From the NCBI RefSeq assembly GCF_017798165.1, contig NZ_CP059068.1:2666001-2730000 (forward strand): a stretch of 64,000 bases of DNA, in the 5' to 3' direction. This document shows positions 49,220-57,620 of this stretch, piece after piece. The position numbers and the translations under genes are program-made. The stretch's first letter is position 1. Each line of letters begins with the position of its first letter. The notes beneath the pieces are model-generated. The model saw only the letters and a program-made list of their open reading frames with translations, searched no databases and was not told the origin of the DNA. Source of the stretch: Rhodoferax sp. AJA081-3 (lineage in GTDB: Bacteria; Pseudomonadota; Gammaproteobacteria; Burkholderiales; Burkholderiaceae_C).

Positions 49220-49825
49220 GTGTTTCCAAGTCACTACGAATGCAGCAGCTGCCGTGAGAAATTCCAATTCGGCTTCACTGAAGTACGCTACTATCTAGGT
49301 GGCGACTCAGCCACTGCTTCTGTCCGGGATGAAGACACCCTCTTGGCGCCTGTTCGCCCAGCATGGTGCAAGGATTGCGAAGTCGTCACCGTTGTCGAGG
49401 ACATCCAATCAGTGCGGGCCTTTGAAGACGCCTATGGCGCTGTTAGGGGTGGACACCCGGTCGACTATCCGTTCGGAACTGAGTTCATGGATACAGCCGG
49501 GGCCATAGAGTTTGTAGGGAGGTACCTACGTTGGAGGATGGCTCGCCAACATACTCCAAGGGCACTTTGCTGCGGTAGATCGAACTTTCAATTCCTAGAC
49601 GTTGCACAGCCGCTGCTTAAGCATGCTGAATGTGACTTCGGCTTCATTGAGCCTCTGTACTCCATTTCTCCATACTGTGGGCCTGGTCCCGGCATTCTTG
49701 GTCCAGCGAACATTCGTCTCTACAGCGCAGAGGGAGTGCTTGTTGGCCTGCTTACTTGGCGAAACCGTGATGACGAAAGATGGGATGTCCAGAGTCTCAG
49801 CTACGGGCAGGTGATAGTTGAGTAA
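49220..49825 (+). CDS. Hypothetical protein with N-terminal zinc ribbon, 201 aa
   Basis: A 201-residue protein. Candidate metal site CSSCREKF and CKDCEVV near the N-terminus, further Cys in LCCGRSNFQF, and a beta-rich end. GTG start 24 bases after the TPR gene, so part of the 47.9-49.8 kb operon-like set. Not recognised. Confidence 0.6.
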   Translation: MFPSHYECSSCREKFQFGFTEVRYYLGGDSATASVRDEDTLLAPVRPAWCKDCEVVTVVEDIQSVRAFEDAYGAVRGGHPVDYPFGTEFMDTAGAIEFVGRYLRWRMARQHTPRALCCGRSNFQFLDVAQPLLKHAECDFGFIEPLYSISPYCGPGPGILGPANIRLYSAEGVLVGLLTWRNRDDERWDVQSLSYGQVIVE

Positions 49826-49910
49826 ATAGTAATCGGAGGGCTTAGGCTCCCTTATCAGCGGGAGGCTGTCACTGCTTGTTTGTCAGCCTTGACATTTACT
49901 GAGGCAATAG

Positions 49911-50267
49911 ATGAGTTACTACACGAGATTGGAACTGAGCTGGGATGATGGCGACTACGCCGCCGGTGACATGACACCGGAGGCGGTGCTTTTGGCAGCA
50001 AGGCCGTTCGTTGTTGCGAGCGACTGGGGGGTTGAAGACGTTCTTTCCGACTTAAGGGAGTCCGCCGAAGGAAACGGTCTTGACCGTCAGGGATACAACC
50101 GTATCGTCGCATTCGACTTAATCGAACTCATCGCCACAGTTTCTCGTGCCTATCCTGATGTGACGTTCTACGCTCGCGGAGTTGGTGAGGAGTACTTTGA
50201 TACATGGGCAAGACACTTCCGCGGTGGAGCAGTGTTGTGGGAATTCGGCCCGTTCGATCCTGACTGA
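49911..50267 (+). CDS. Hypothetical protein, 118 aa
   Basis: A 118-residue acidic soluble protein (MSYYTRLELSWDDGDYAAGD; VTFYARGVGEEYFDTWARHF; VLWEFGPFDPD). It has the look of small cassette or immunity proteins of the type with Y-T-R-L-E-L starts. Not recognised. Confidence 0.55.
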   Translation: MSYYTRLELSWDDGDYAAGDMTPEAVLLAARPFVVASDWGVEDVLSDLRESAEGNGLDRQGYNRIVAFDLIELIATVSRAYPDVTFYARGVGEEYFDTWARHFRGGAVLWEFGPFDPD

Positions 50268-50348
50268 CTTCAGATGGAGAAAGTGCCCCGTCTAAGTTCG
50301 TAAAACTGTGGGCTATAGTTCCGTAACATTCTCGCTCTTGAACTCGCT

Positions 50349-50768
50349 GTGGACCAAGTCATTGCATTTACCGTCGTTGAAGTCCACCTGAGCCCTTGGG
50401 AGGCTCATGTTGCACGAGCACTGCTGGAGTCAGAGGGCATTCGGGCCTATCTGGGTAGTGAGCACGTTGTGGCGGCGTGGTGGCCGATGTCATTGGGTTT
50501 TGGCGGCGTTCGCTTGCTTGTCCGTCGTGAGCATGCTGATCAAGCGCATGCTGTTCTGAATTTGCGTGATCGAGGCGAGCTTGAAGCTGCGTTGATTGAG
50601 GCATATCCACCGGACGTCGTCCAGTGCTCGCATTGTGGATCTGGGCAGTTCGTAGAGTGCCGCAGTTGGCCCGCTATCTCACTTGCATTCATGCTGCTAT
50701 TTGTCGGCCGCGCCATCTTTCCACCAGCGAAGGATTTTCGATGCCAGTCCTGCGGTCAATTGAGATGA
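50349..50768 (+). CDS. DUF2007-like protein with zinc ribbon
   Basis: A 139-residue protein. The N-terminal DUF2007-type domain has VHLSPWEAHVARALLESEGIRAYLGSEHVV and GGVRLLVRREHADQAHAVL. The C-terminal half has CSHCGSGQF, one hydrophobic segment and CQSCGQ. GTG start; GGGCTATAGTT lies 29 bases upstream. Signal-transduction roles proposed for the family are unproven. Confidence 0.75.
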   Translation: MDQVIAFTVVEVHLSPWEAHVARALLESEGIRAYLGSEHVVAAWWPMSLGFGGVRLLVRREHADQAHAVLNLRDRGELEAALIEAYPPDVVQCSHCGSGQFVECRSWPAISLAFMLLFVGRAIFPPAKDFRCQSCGQLR

Positions 50769-50780
50769 TCCGTGAGCTTC

Positions 50781-50817
50781 GGGCCAAGTGCTGACATCGA
50801 CGAATGACCGCAATCGG
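50781..50817 (+). repeat. GGGCCAGTTGCGGTC stem-loop repeat, copy 13
   Basis: GGGCCAAGTGCTGACATCGA, then CGAATGACCGCAATCGG. It starts 12 bases after the preceding stop codon. Confidence 0.7.
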
Positions 50818-50923
50818 TATGCAAGTTGATCAGGTGCCTGGAGGCAGAAGTTGCTACTCTTCGTGTCGATGCTCTAGCTAATATAGTTGTCACCCTCGAC
50901 GTCAACTATTTGTCGCACCTTCT

Positions 50924-51334
50924 ATGAGTTTTCGATCACTTGATACGCTGTATTCCCTAGCCAAATCGGGCGAAGAGCCCGTTTTTATCGCCCACCTTCT
51001 GGAGCTGGAGTCAATGTACCCGGGAGATCAGGACCTGCAGAACTGGGCTCTTATAGCGGCGGCCGAAGAGAACCGTATCGAGATTGTCGAATCATTGCTG
51101 AAGAGAGGCGCAAACATCGAGGGCGCGTCAGAACGGCCTTGGATTCGGCCACTCTGGAAAGCCGCGAAAAAGGGTAATTTGGCGATGGTCGAACTACTTC
51201 TGAACAATGGAGCAAACATCCATGCTACCGATAACTCGGGAATGAGCGCTCTGGACTATGCGAGGAGGTACTCACGCGCCGATGTGGCGAATCTCCTAGA
51301 GGTTCGCAATCGTGAGATCGACCAGAACATTTGA
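50924..51334 (+). CDS. Ankyrin repeat protein
   Basis: A 136-residue protein with about three ankyrin repeats: NWALIAAAEENRIEIVESLLKRGANIEG, PLWKAAKKGNLAMVELLLNNGANIHATDN, SALDYARRYSRADVANLLEVR. A protein-binding scaffold without enzyme motif. Followed by repeat copy 14. Confidence 0.85.
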   Translation: MSFRSLDTLYSLAKSGEEPVFIAHLLELESMYPGDQDLQNWALIAAAEENRIEIVESLLKRGANIEGASERPWIRPLWKAAKKGNLAMVELLLNNGANIHATDNSGMSALDYARRYSRADVANLLEVRNREIDQNI

Positions 51335-51405
51335 GGCGGCACTTGATAAAACTGTCGCCCTGGTGTTCATTCAGCGTCGGCAGTATTTTGTGGCTACCGC
51401 GGCTA

Positions 51406-51586
51406 CGGGCCAGTTGCGGTAGTAAACCAACGACCGCTCTGAGGCTCACCATCGGCAAAATCTAGTGCAGCGAATGCTCCCAGTCTGTCTACTGATAGTG
51501 AATGGCGTTAGGTTTCTGAAATTTACAGCAGGCTTCAAGTACCTTCTCTGCTGCAGCGGGATTTACGTGGTTAAGTCCCGAACCCA
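51406..51586. repeat. 181-bp direct duplication, right copy
   Basis: Identical by eye to 43990-44170, 7416 bases apart. Here it contains the 3' end of the intact lipoprotein gene and stem-loop copy 14. This copy is the likely source. Confidence 0.9.
51407..51445 (+). repeat. GGGCCAGTTGCGGTC stem-loop repeat, copy 14
   Basis: Same sequence as copy 8 since both lie in the 181-bp duplication. Confidence 0.85.
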
Positions 51587-52010
51587 TCTGAACATTAAAC
51601 TCTTGCATCGTTACTCCGCTACCGCCACCCAAGGTAGCTCCCGTGAACTTAGACATTCCGGTCAGCTCAATAAAGTAGGTTGTCGCTGGCTTCAGGTTTA
51701 GCGATATCAGCGAGTCCCTTTGGCCTGACAGGCCAGCCCACACTGCCCGAATTTCCGTTGTCCCCGGAGCTACTGTGGCCCACGTGTAACCATTTTGATT
51801 GAGGCTCGTGACTTCGGTGCCGTTGATCTTGATCGTGGTCCCAAATGCCGTTGGCTCAGCGTACTTTCGAAAAATGTACACAGTTGATCGGTCCGACTGT
51901 AGGGTTTTCGCCTTACTTTCCGAGTAGCTTGGGCCTTGTGCAACGGTCGCGCAAGCCGTCACAGAAAAGACGAAGGCTGAGACGATGGCAAATCGAAGAA
52001 ATGACTGCAT
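51489..52010 (-). CDS. DUF2846-like lipoprotein
   Basis: A 173-residue lipoprotein. Lipobox in FVFSVTAC, then a DUF2846-type domain: SDRSTVYIFRKYAEPTAFGTTIKINGTEV, NGYTWATVAPGTTEIRA, SLISLNLKPATTYFIELTG. ATG at 52010 fits the lipoprotein signal; the open frame reaches 52073. It is the only minus-strand gene in the 40-52 kb stretch. Its 3' end is duplicated at 43990-44170. Confidence 0.75.
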   Translation of the reverse strand: MQSFLRFAIVSAFVFSVTACATVAQGPSYSESKAKTLQSDRSTVYIFRKYAEPTAFGTTIKINGTEVTSLNQNGYTWATVAPGTTEIRAVWAGLSGQRDSLISLNLKPATTYFIELTGMSKFTGATLGGGSGVTMQEFNVQMGSGLNHVNPAAAEKVLEACCKFQKPNAIHYQ

Positions 52011-52138
52011 AAATGGTTTTCGCTTGAAAGGGTACTGTGATGAAGCGCCCAGTGTAAGTGTTGAATTTGGCAAATCTACTGTAGTTGCCAGTTCCAGTTT
52101 GAACGCTTGCTGCAGTTTCTGCTGATGGAGACCGTAGG

Positions 52139-52175
52139 GGGCCAGTTGCGGTCATTGTCGAATAACCGCAATCAG
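52139..52175 (+). repeat. GGGCCAGTTGCGGTC stem-loop repeat, copy 15
   Basis: GGGCCAGTTGCGGTCATTGT, then CGAATAACCGCAATCAGG. The last copy; the accessory region ends near here. Confidence 0.8.
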
Positions 52176-52423
52176 GAACTGCGTTGATAAATTTCAGTGG
52201 TAGGGAGCTTCCAGTCACGGCAAGCTTCAGTTGAGCTCCGAGATAGCGCGTGGAGGCCCCTGTCCTTTGCCATCGCCAATATGCAGCTATCCGATAGTTA
52301 GCTCTTTCTAAGTAAAACAATAGTTTCAATTGAATGCAAGGCGAATTGCTGACGCCGCTCAGTTTGGCAGACTGCCGCAAATATTTACGATCTGTTTACG
52401 CTGCTCCCGTTCCAATCAGGAAC

Positions 52424-52966
52424 ATGAACGACGGCCTGCTGATGAAAGATATTTTGTGTCGGGAGCGAGTGTTGCTGGATGCTCCAGTGACTTCGCAGGC
52501 GGAGGCGTTTGCAGCAATTGGGCAGGTGGTGCAATCGTGTAGTCTCGCCAAGGCAGCGGAAGTAGCTTACCGGCTCTCAACACGTGAGCGCCACGGCTCC
52601 ACTGCGATGGGTTATGGCGTGGCGATTCCGCACGCGCAGATCTCGGGCTTGCGGCGGCCGCTGGTCGTGTTTCTAAGGCCGAAAACCCCGATCCCCTTCC
52701 AAACGCCCGATGGAAATCTCGTCACCGACTTGCTGGTGCTTCTGGTTCCCAAACCAGCAGTGGCTCAGCATTTTGCGCTGCTGAGTGATTTCATCCAATT
52801 GCTGTCGGACCCTGACTTCCGCCAGGCCTTGGTCGCTTGTGTGGATACCCTGGAGGTTTGGCAGTTGTTTGAGCAGTGGCCGTTTTACAAGGGCGTTACC
52901 AAGTCAAGGCCACCCGTGAATGGTGTCTCGGGCTCACGCATGCAACAATGCGACGCCACCTCCTGA
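52424..52966 (+). CDS. PTS EIIA (nitrogen-type, PtsN-like) protein
   Basis: A 180-residue PTS type-2 EIIA protein. The phosphorylatable His is in GYGVAIPHAQ (H70), preceded by LSTRERHGSTAMG as in PtsN. It continues FLRPKTPIPFQTPDGNLVTDLLVLLVP. ATG 52424 has CAGGAA upstream. PtsN is known in E. coli to bind KdpD; here the next gene, 11 bases on, is KdpD-like, so the pair probably work together. It is unlikely to be the general ptsN, which normally sits beside rpoN. Confidence 0.88.
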   Translation: MNDGLLMKDILCRERVLLDAPVTSQAEAFAAIGQVVQSCSLAKAAEVAYRLSTRERHGSTAMGYGVAIPHAQISGLRRPLVVFLRPKTPIPFQTPDGNLVTDLLVLLVPKPAVAQHFALLSDFIQLLSDPDFRQALVACVDTLEVWQLFEQWPFYKGVTKSRPPVNGVSGSRMQQCDATS

Positions 52967-52977
52967 CACACTGTTTC

Positions 52978-54603
52978 ATGCGCGCCAATCCGACTGACGA
53001 TCTGGCACATTGCAATGCCCGAAAAACTGCCGCGGCCGGTCTGGCTTCAGGCGTGCTGTCCCGTTGGGCGAGTCCTGTGCAACGTTACGGCTGGGTCTAT
53101 GCGTTGCTGGTCGTGCTGATGTGTACCGGGCTTTGTGCCCTGATGACGCCGTATTTCGATCTGGCCAATCTCATCATGGTCTATCTCGCAGGGGTTGTTT
53201 ATACCGCCTTGAGATTTGGCCAATCGGCCTCGGTGGTCGCCGTTCTGTCGAGCCTTTTCCTCTTTGACCTGATTTTTGTACCGCCGCGCTGGTCACTCAA
53301 TCCAACCAATACCCAGCACGTTTTCACGCTGATTGTGATGCTGCTGGTGGGTTTGCTGATCAGCCGCTTGGTGGCACAAGCCCGCACCCAGGCGCTTGTC
53401 GCGGACGAACGGTCACGGCGTGAGCAAGCGCTCAACGAACTCGCACGAGAGCTCGCGGTTGCCCGGACCCCCGACGCAATTGCAGTGGGGCTGACAAAGG
53501 CGGTTCGCTCCACTTTCGGCGCGTCCGGCGTCCTGTTGTTGCCGGACGAGTCTGGAAGGCTTCGGGATACGGAGGGATTTTGTCGTGGACTCCTTGGGGA
53601 CACTTCGAACCGGCTGGCGCGGGGAGGCGTCGGTGCGGAACTGCATGAAGCGCAGAAGACGTTTGATCGAGGTGAAATCACGGGAGCCGGATTGCACAAC
53701 GCTTCGCAGCCAAGGGCACTGTATGTACCTTTGCGTGGAGCCGCCGGCTCGCTTGGCGTGCTTGCCATACATCCCGGTCAATCGGGCTTGCATAACCCTC
53801 AAGAGCATGATCTGCTTAAAGCCATCGCCAACCAGGCCGCACTTGCCCTGGAGCGTTCGATCTTTGAACACAAGAGTGCGAACGCAGTGGTCGAAGTTGA
53901 AACCGAGCGGTTGCGCAGTACTCTGCTCTCAGGAATTTCACACGATTTTCGTACCCCGCTGACGACGATAGTCGGCGCGGCGACCAGTCTGCAGCAGCAG
54001 GACAAGTTGCTGGATACCTCCCGTCGAAGCGCGCTGACCCAGTCCATTCTGGATGAGGCAAGGCGCATGCACGCACTGGTCAGTGATCTGCTCGATCTCA
54101 CCCGCCTGGAAGACGGCGGCGTTCAACCGGCCTATGAATGGTGTCCAGCCGATGAATTGGTGGAGGAGGCACGCAAAGCGTTGGCTACACGGCTGAAAAC
54201 CCACATCCTTCTGATACAGGTGCCCCCCGATGCGGTTGTCTGGTGTGATCCGCGCCTGCTGGTGCAAGTGTTGACCAATCTGCTCGACAACGCTTTGCGT
54301 TACACCCCACCAGGGAGCACCATTGTGGTGGCCGTGGATGTGATGAAAGAGTACTGGCGGCTTACAGTGAGCGATAACGGCCCGGGCCTACCCGTCGGGC
54401 ATGAACGCGATGTGTTCAAGAAGTTTTACAGAGGGCGGCCCGAGCCGGCAGGTGCGGGTACTGGCCTCGGGCTTGCCATCAGCGCGGCGGCGGTGCGGCT
54501 GCACCATGGAACCATAGAAGGGGTCACCCGCGACGGGGCTAGCTTCGAAATCCGCTTGCCCCAGCCGGAGCGCCATGCACCACCAATGGACGAGGTGGCC
54601 TGA
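52978..54603 (+). CDS. KdpD-like sensor histidine kinase lacking the KdpD N-terminal domain
   Basis: A 541-residue kinase. Four hydrophobic helices (about 37-130, the DUF4118 region of KdpD), a GAF domain (about 165-290), HisKA with GISHDFRTPLTT (H322) and HATPase (NLLDNALRYTPPG, DNGPGL, GAGTGLGLAI). The cytoplasmic KdpD/Usp N-terminal half, about 400 residues in E. coli, is absent. kdpE-like starts within its stop codon. No kdpFABC is present, so its target may be the TRAP genes downstream. Confidence 0.88.
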   Translation: MRANPTDDLAHCNARKTAAAGLASGVLSRWASPVQRYGWVYALLVVLMCTGLCALMTPYFDLANLIMVYLAGVVYTALRFGQSASVVAVLSSLFLFDLIFVPPRWSLNPTNTQHVFTLIVMLLVGLLISRLVAQARTQALVADERSRREQALNELARELAVARTPDAIAVGLTKAVRSTFGASGVLLLPDESGRLRDTEGFCRGLLGDTSNRLARGGVGAELHEAQKTFDRGEITGAGLHNASQPRALYVPLRGAAGSLGVLAIHPGQSGLHNPQEHDLLKAIANQAALALERSIFEHKSANAVVEVETERLRSTLLSGISHDFRTPLTTIVGAATSLQQQDKLLDTSRRSALTQSILDEARRMHALVSDLLDLTRLEDGGVQPAYEWCPADELVEEARKALATRLKTHILLIQVPPDAVVWCDPRLLVQVLTNLLDNALRYTPPGSTIVVAVDVMKEYWRLTVSDNGPGLPVGHERDVFKKFYRGRPEPAGAGTGLGLAISAAAVRLHHGTIEGVTRDGASFEIRLPQPERHAPPMDEVA

Positions 54604-55340
54604 TGTCATTGCGCGCGCCGGTCACACGGGTACTGCTGGTGGAAGATGAGGAACCGATCCGCCGTTTTCTTGTGACCACGCTGGAGGCGGAGGGGTACGA
54701 GGTCTTCGAAGCTGCCAATGCGCTGGAAGGCGAGACCCTTGCCGGAAACAGGCGAATCGATGTCTTCCTGGTTGATCTGGGGTTGCCCGACCGCGACGGG
54801 GTTGATCTGATACGCCAGTTGCGCACCTGGACGCAGCGACCCATCCTGGTGTTGTCTGCGCGGTCGCAGGAACGGCAGAAAGTCGATGCTTTAGACGCTG
54901 GCGCCGACGACTACCTGAGCAAACCTTTTGGAGTTGATGAATTGCATGCCCGTCTCCGCGTGGCTTTGCGCCATGCCGCCCAGACGACGCGGGCGGGCGC
55001 ATCGACACTGCGCATTGGTGATGTGCGCATCGATCTGGAAACCAAAACGGTCTATCGCGCCGGGCTGGTGGTTCGCCTGACGGCCACGGAGTGGCGATTG
55101 CTGGAAGCGCTGGCCAAACGCGCAGATCGGGTGGTGACCTCGCGCCAGCTCTTGCATGAAGTCTGGGGCCCTGGGTATGCAGAGCAAGGTCACTACCTGC
55201 GTATCTATATACGCCAGTTGCGGCAGAAGCTGGAGGTGCAACCGGCCAGCCCAGTTCTGTTGCTGACCGAAACCAGTGTCGGTTATCGCCTGCTTGTTCA
55301 GTCCGACGGCATGCCCTTGCGCTCGGCAGCGTCATCCTAG
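54603..55340 (+). CDS. KdpE-like response regulator (OmpR family)
   Basis: A 245-residue regulator. Receiver with EDEEP and phospho-acceptor D58 in FLVDLGLPDRDG, Lys in SKPFG. Winged-helix DNA-binding domain with LTATEWRLLEALAKRADRVVTSRQLLHEVWGPGYAEQGHYLRIYIRQLRQKLE, very close to KdpE. It overlaps the kinase stop by one base (TGATG). Targets may include the TRAP promoter 130 bases downstream. Confidence 0.9.
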   Translation: MSLRAPVTRVLLVEDEEPIRRFLVTTLEAEGYEVFEAANALEGETLAGNRRIDVFLVDLGLPDRDGVDLIRQLRTWTQRPILVLSARSQERQKVDALDAGADDYLSKPFGVDELHARLRVALRHAAQTTRAGASTLRIGDVRIDLETKTVYRAGLVVRLTATEWRLLEALAKRADRVVTSRQLLHEVWGPGYAEQGHYLRIYIRQLRQKLEVQPASPVLLLTETSVGYRLLVQSDGMPLRSAASS

Positions 55341-55473
55341 GGTCAGCTGAAGATCGGGCCCAGTGTGGGCCGTCAGCCTTTCGTCAGCGCACAGCCGTTT
55401 TCTTTACGGCCTCTTTACACCCTGCTGGATAGAGTCAACCGGTCCTTTCCTGACAGGTTTCGGAGGCTCCGCT

Positions 55474-56013
55474 TTGAAAACACTTCTTTCTTTCGCCCAT
55501 CTGGTTGACTGGGTCAACGACCGCTTCGCCAGCATTGCCAAATGGGCCGTCATCCTTTCGTGCGCAATCAGCGCCGGCAACGCTGTGATCCGCTATACCT
55601 TCGACATCAGTTCGAACGCCTGGCTCGAAATCCAGTGGTACATGTTTGCCGCTTGCGTCATGCTGGGCGCTGCCCAGGTACTGCGGGTCAATGAACATGT
55701 CCGTGTAGATGTGATCTATGGGCAGTTTTCCAGCCGGGGCAGGGTGTGGATCGACCTGTTTGGCCTGGTTTTCTTCCTCCTGCCAGCAATGGCCCTGATG
55801 CTCCATTTTTCTGCCCCTCTGTTTTTGCGCATGTATCTCATGCATGAAATGTCGAGCAATGCTGGCGGTCTGATCCGCTGGCCTGCCATGCTGATGCTGC
55901 CGCTGGGCTTCACTTTGGTGTTTTTTCAGGGCCTGTCAGAGATCATCAAGCGCATCGGCTGGCTCCTGCATGTTTATGACATGGACCTCCATTACGAAAG
56001 GCCTCTGCAATGA
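55474..56013 (+). CDS. TRAP transporter small membrane subunit (DctQ type)
   Basis: A 179-residue four-helix protein of the DctQ family: WLEIQWYMFAACVMLGAAQVLRVNEHVRVDVIYG is characteristic. TTG is proposed as start since CGGAGG lies 7 bases upstream; no ATG is in a suitable place. Together with the next gene it forms a TRAP permease. No periplasmic DctP protein gene is found near it. Confidence 0.82.
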   Translation: MKTLLSFAHLVDWVNDRFASIAKWAVILSCAISAGNAVIRYTFDISSNAWLEIQWYMFAACVMLGAAQVLRVNEHVRVDVIYGQFSSRGRVWIDLFGLVFFLLPAMALMLHFSAPLFLRMYLMHEMSSNAGGLIRWPAMLMLPLGFTLVFFQGLSEIIKRIGWLLHVYDMDLHYERPLQ

Positions 56014-56089
56014 GTTTCCACATTTATGTTGGACCGCAATGGATGGGCGGCTCGCATACCAACGCCACAGTACTTTTCCGGAGAGCAGC

Positions 56090-57619
56090 ATGAACATGCA
56101 AGATTTCGCCCCGCTGATGTTTGGCGGACTGATTGTCATCATGCTGATCGGTTTTCCGGTTGCTTTCTCGTTGTCGGCGCTCGGCTTGCTTTGCGGTTTC
56201 ATTGCCATCGCGATGGGCTGGTTTCCAGCCGCCTTCATGGCCAACCTGCCGCTGAACGTCTTTGGCATCTTGTCCAACGAGTTGTTGCTTGCGATTCCCT
56301 TCTTCACCTTGATGGGTTCGATTCTCGAAAAGTGCGGTCTGGCCGGAGACATGCTCGATTCCATGGGGCAACTGTTTGGCCCGATGCGCGGCGGGCTGGG
56401 TTACTCTGTCATCATTGTTGGCTTCATTCTGGGAGCCATCACAGGCACTGTAGCTGGACAGGTCATTGCCATGGCCATGATTTCACTGCCAGTGATGATG
56501 CGTTACGGCTACAACATGCGCTACGCCACGGGCGTGCTGGCAGCATCTGGAACCATAACCCAGCTGGTGCCGCCTTCGCTGGTGTTGGTGGTGATGGCAG
56601 ACCAGCTAGGCCGCTCTGTCGGCGACATGTACAAGGGCGCTTGGGGGCCATCCATCCTGCAGGTCGTGATTTTTGCGCTTTACACCTTTTTCCTGACGCG
56701 TTTCCGCCCGACCTATCTGCCGGGTGTTCCCGCGGAGGCGCGTACGCTCGGCGGCTGGGCCTTGTGGAAGAAGTGCCTGCGAGGGATCATCCCCTCTGCC
56801 ATTCTGATCTTTGCCGTGCTTGGCAGCATGGGTGGTTTGCCAGGCATTAACACCGCCATTGCAACGCCGACAGAAGCCGGGGCCATGGGTGCGGTCGGCG
56901 CATTTATTCTGGCCGCCATTCACAGGCGTCTTTCGTGGGATCTGATCAAGGACGGCATGACCGGCACCATGCGTATTACCGCCATGGTGGTGTTTATCCT
57001 GATTGGTTCACGTGTCTTCTCGCTGGTGTTCCAGGGCGTTGATGGTGGGATCTGGATTGAACACCTGTTGACCGGCCTGCCTGGCGGTCAGATCGGGTTC
57101 CTGATCGTTGTCAACGTCTTCATTTTCTTTCTGGCGTTTTTTCTCGACTTCTTCGAAATAGCCTTCATCATCCTACCAATGCTTGGCCCGGTAGCCGACA
57201 AGATGGGAATCGACATGATCTGGTTTGGTGTGCTGCTTTGCGTCAATATGCAAACCAGTTTCATGCATCCGCCTTTCGGTTTTGCGCTGTTTTACTTACG
57301 AGGAATTTCCGATACGCTGTTCAAGTCCGGTGCCATCCCGGACAAGGTGAAGTCACGAGACATTTACCTGGGTGCCATTCCTTGGGTTCTGCTTCAATTG
57401 CTGTTGGTCGTCATTGTTATTTTTGTTCCCCAGACGGTGACAATCTTCCTCGACAAAGAAGAGAAGGTCGACATCGACAAGGTTCAGATCGAGATGCCGG
57501 CGCAGGAAGAGTTCAACGCCATGGATGATCAAAGAAACGTCGAAGAACTGTTTAAAAGCGCCTCCAAGTCAGACGCGGCGTCTGGCGCACCGGCAGCCAC
57601 AGACAATGCTCGGAAATAA
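56090..57619 (+). CDS. TRAP transporter large membrane subunit (DctM type)
   Basis: A 509-residue permease with about 12 hydrophobic helices. DctM signatures: IPFFTLMGSILEKCGLAGDMLDSMGQLFGPMRGGLGYSVIIVG and ATPTEAGAMGAVGAF. The C-terminus carries a hydrophilic tail of about 55 residues (DKEEKVDIDKVQIEMPAQEE) seen in a subset of DctM proteins. CGGAGAGC precedes ATG 56090. Substrate probably an organic acid, unresolved. Confidence 0.9.
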   Translation: MNMQDFAPLMFGGLIVIMLIGFPVAFSLSALGLLCGFIAIAMGWFPAAFMANLPLNVFGILSNELLLAIPFFTLMGSILEKCGLAGDMLDSMGQLFGPMRGGLGYSVIIVGFILGAITGTVAGQVIAMAMISLPVMMRYGYNMRYATGVLAASGTITQLVPPSLVLVVMADQLGRSVGDMYKGAWGPSILQVVIFALYTFFLTRFRPTYLPGVPAEARTLGGWALWKKCLRGIIPSAILIFAVLGSMGGLPGINTAIATPTEAGAMGAVGAFILAAIHRRLSWDLIKDGMTGTMRITAMVVFILIGSRVFSLVFQGVDGGIWIEHLLTGLPGGQIGFLIVVNVFIFFLAFFLDFFEIAFIILPMLGPVADKMGIDMIWFGVLLCVNMQTSFMHPPFGFALFYLRGISDTLFKSGAIPDKVKSRDIYLGAIPWVLLQLLLVVIVIFVPQTVTIFLDKEEKVDIDKVQIEMPAQEEFNAMDDQRNVEELFKSASKSDAASGAPAATDNARK

Positions 57620-57620
57620 C

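Noticed and set aside
35289..52175. CRISPR array
   Set aside because: The repeats are hundreds to thousands of bases apart with genes between, arms vary, and no cas genes are present.
52424..55340. Potassium-transport kdp operon
   Set aside because: The kinase lacks the classical KdpD N-terminus and kdpF, A, B and C are absent from the window.
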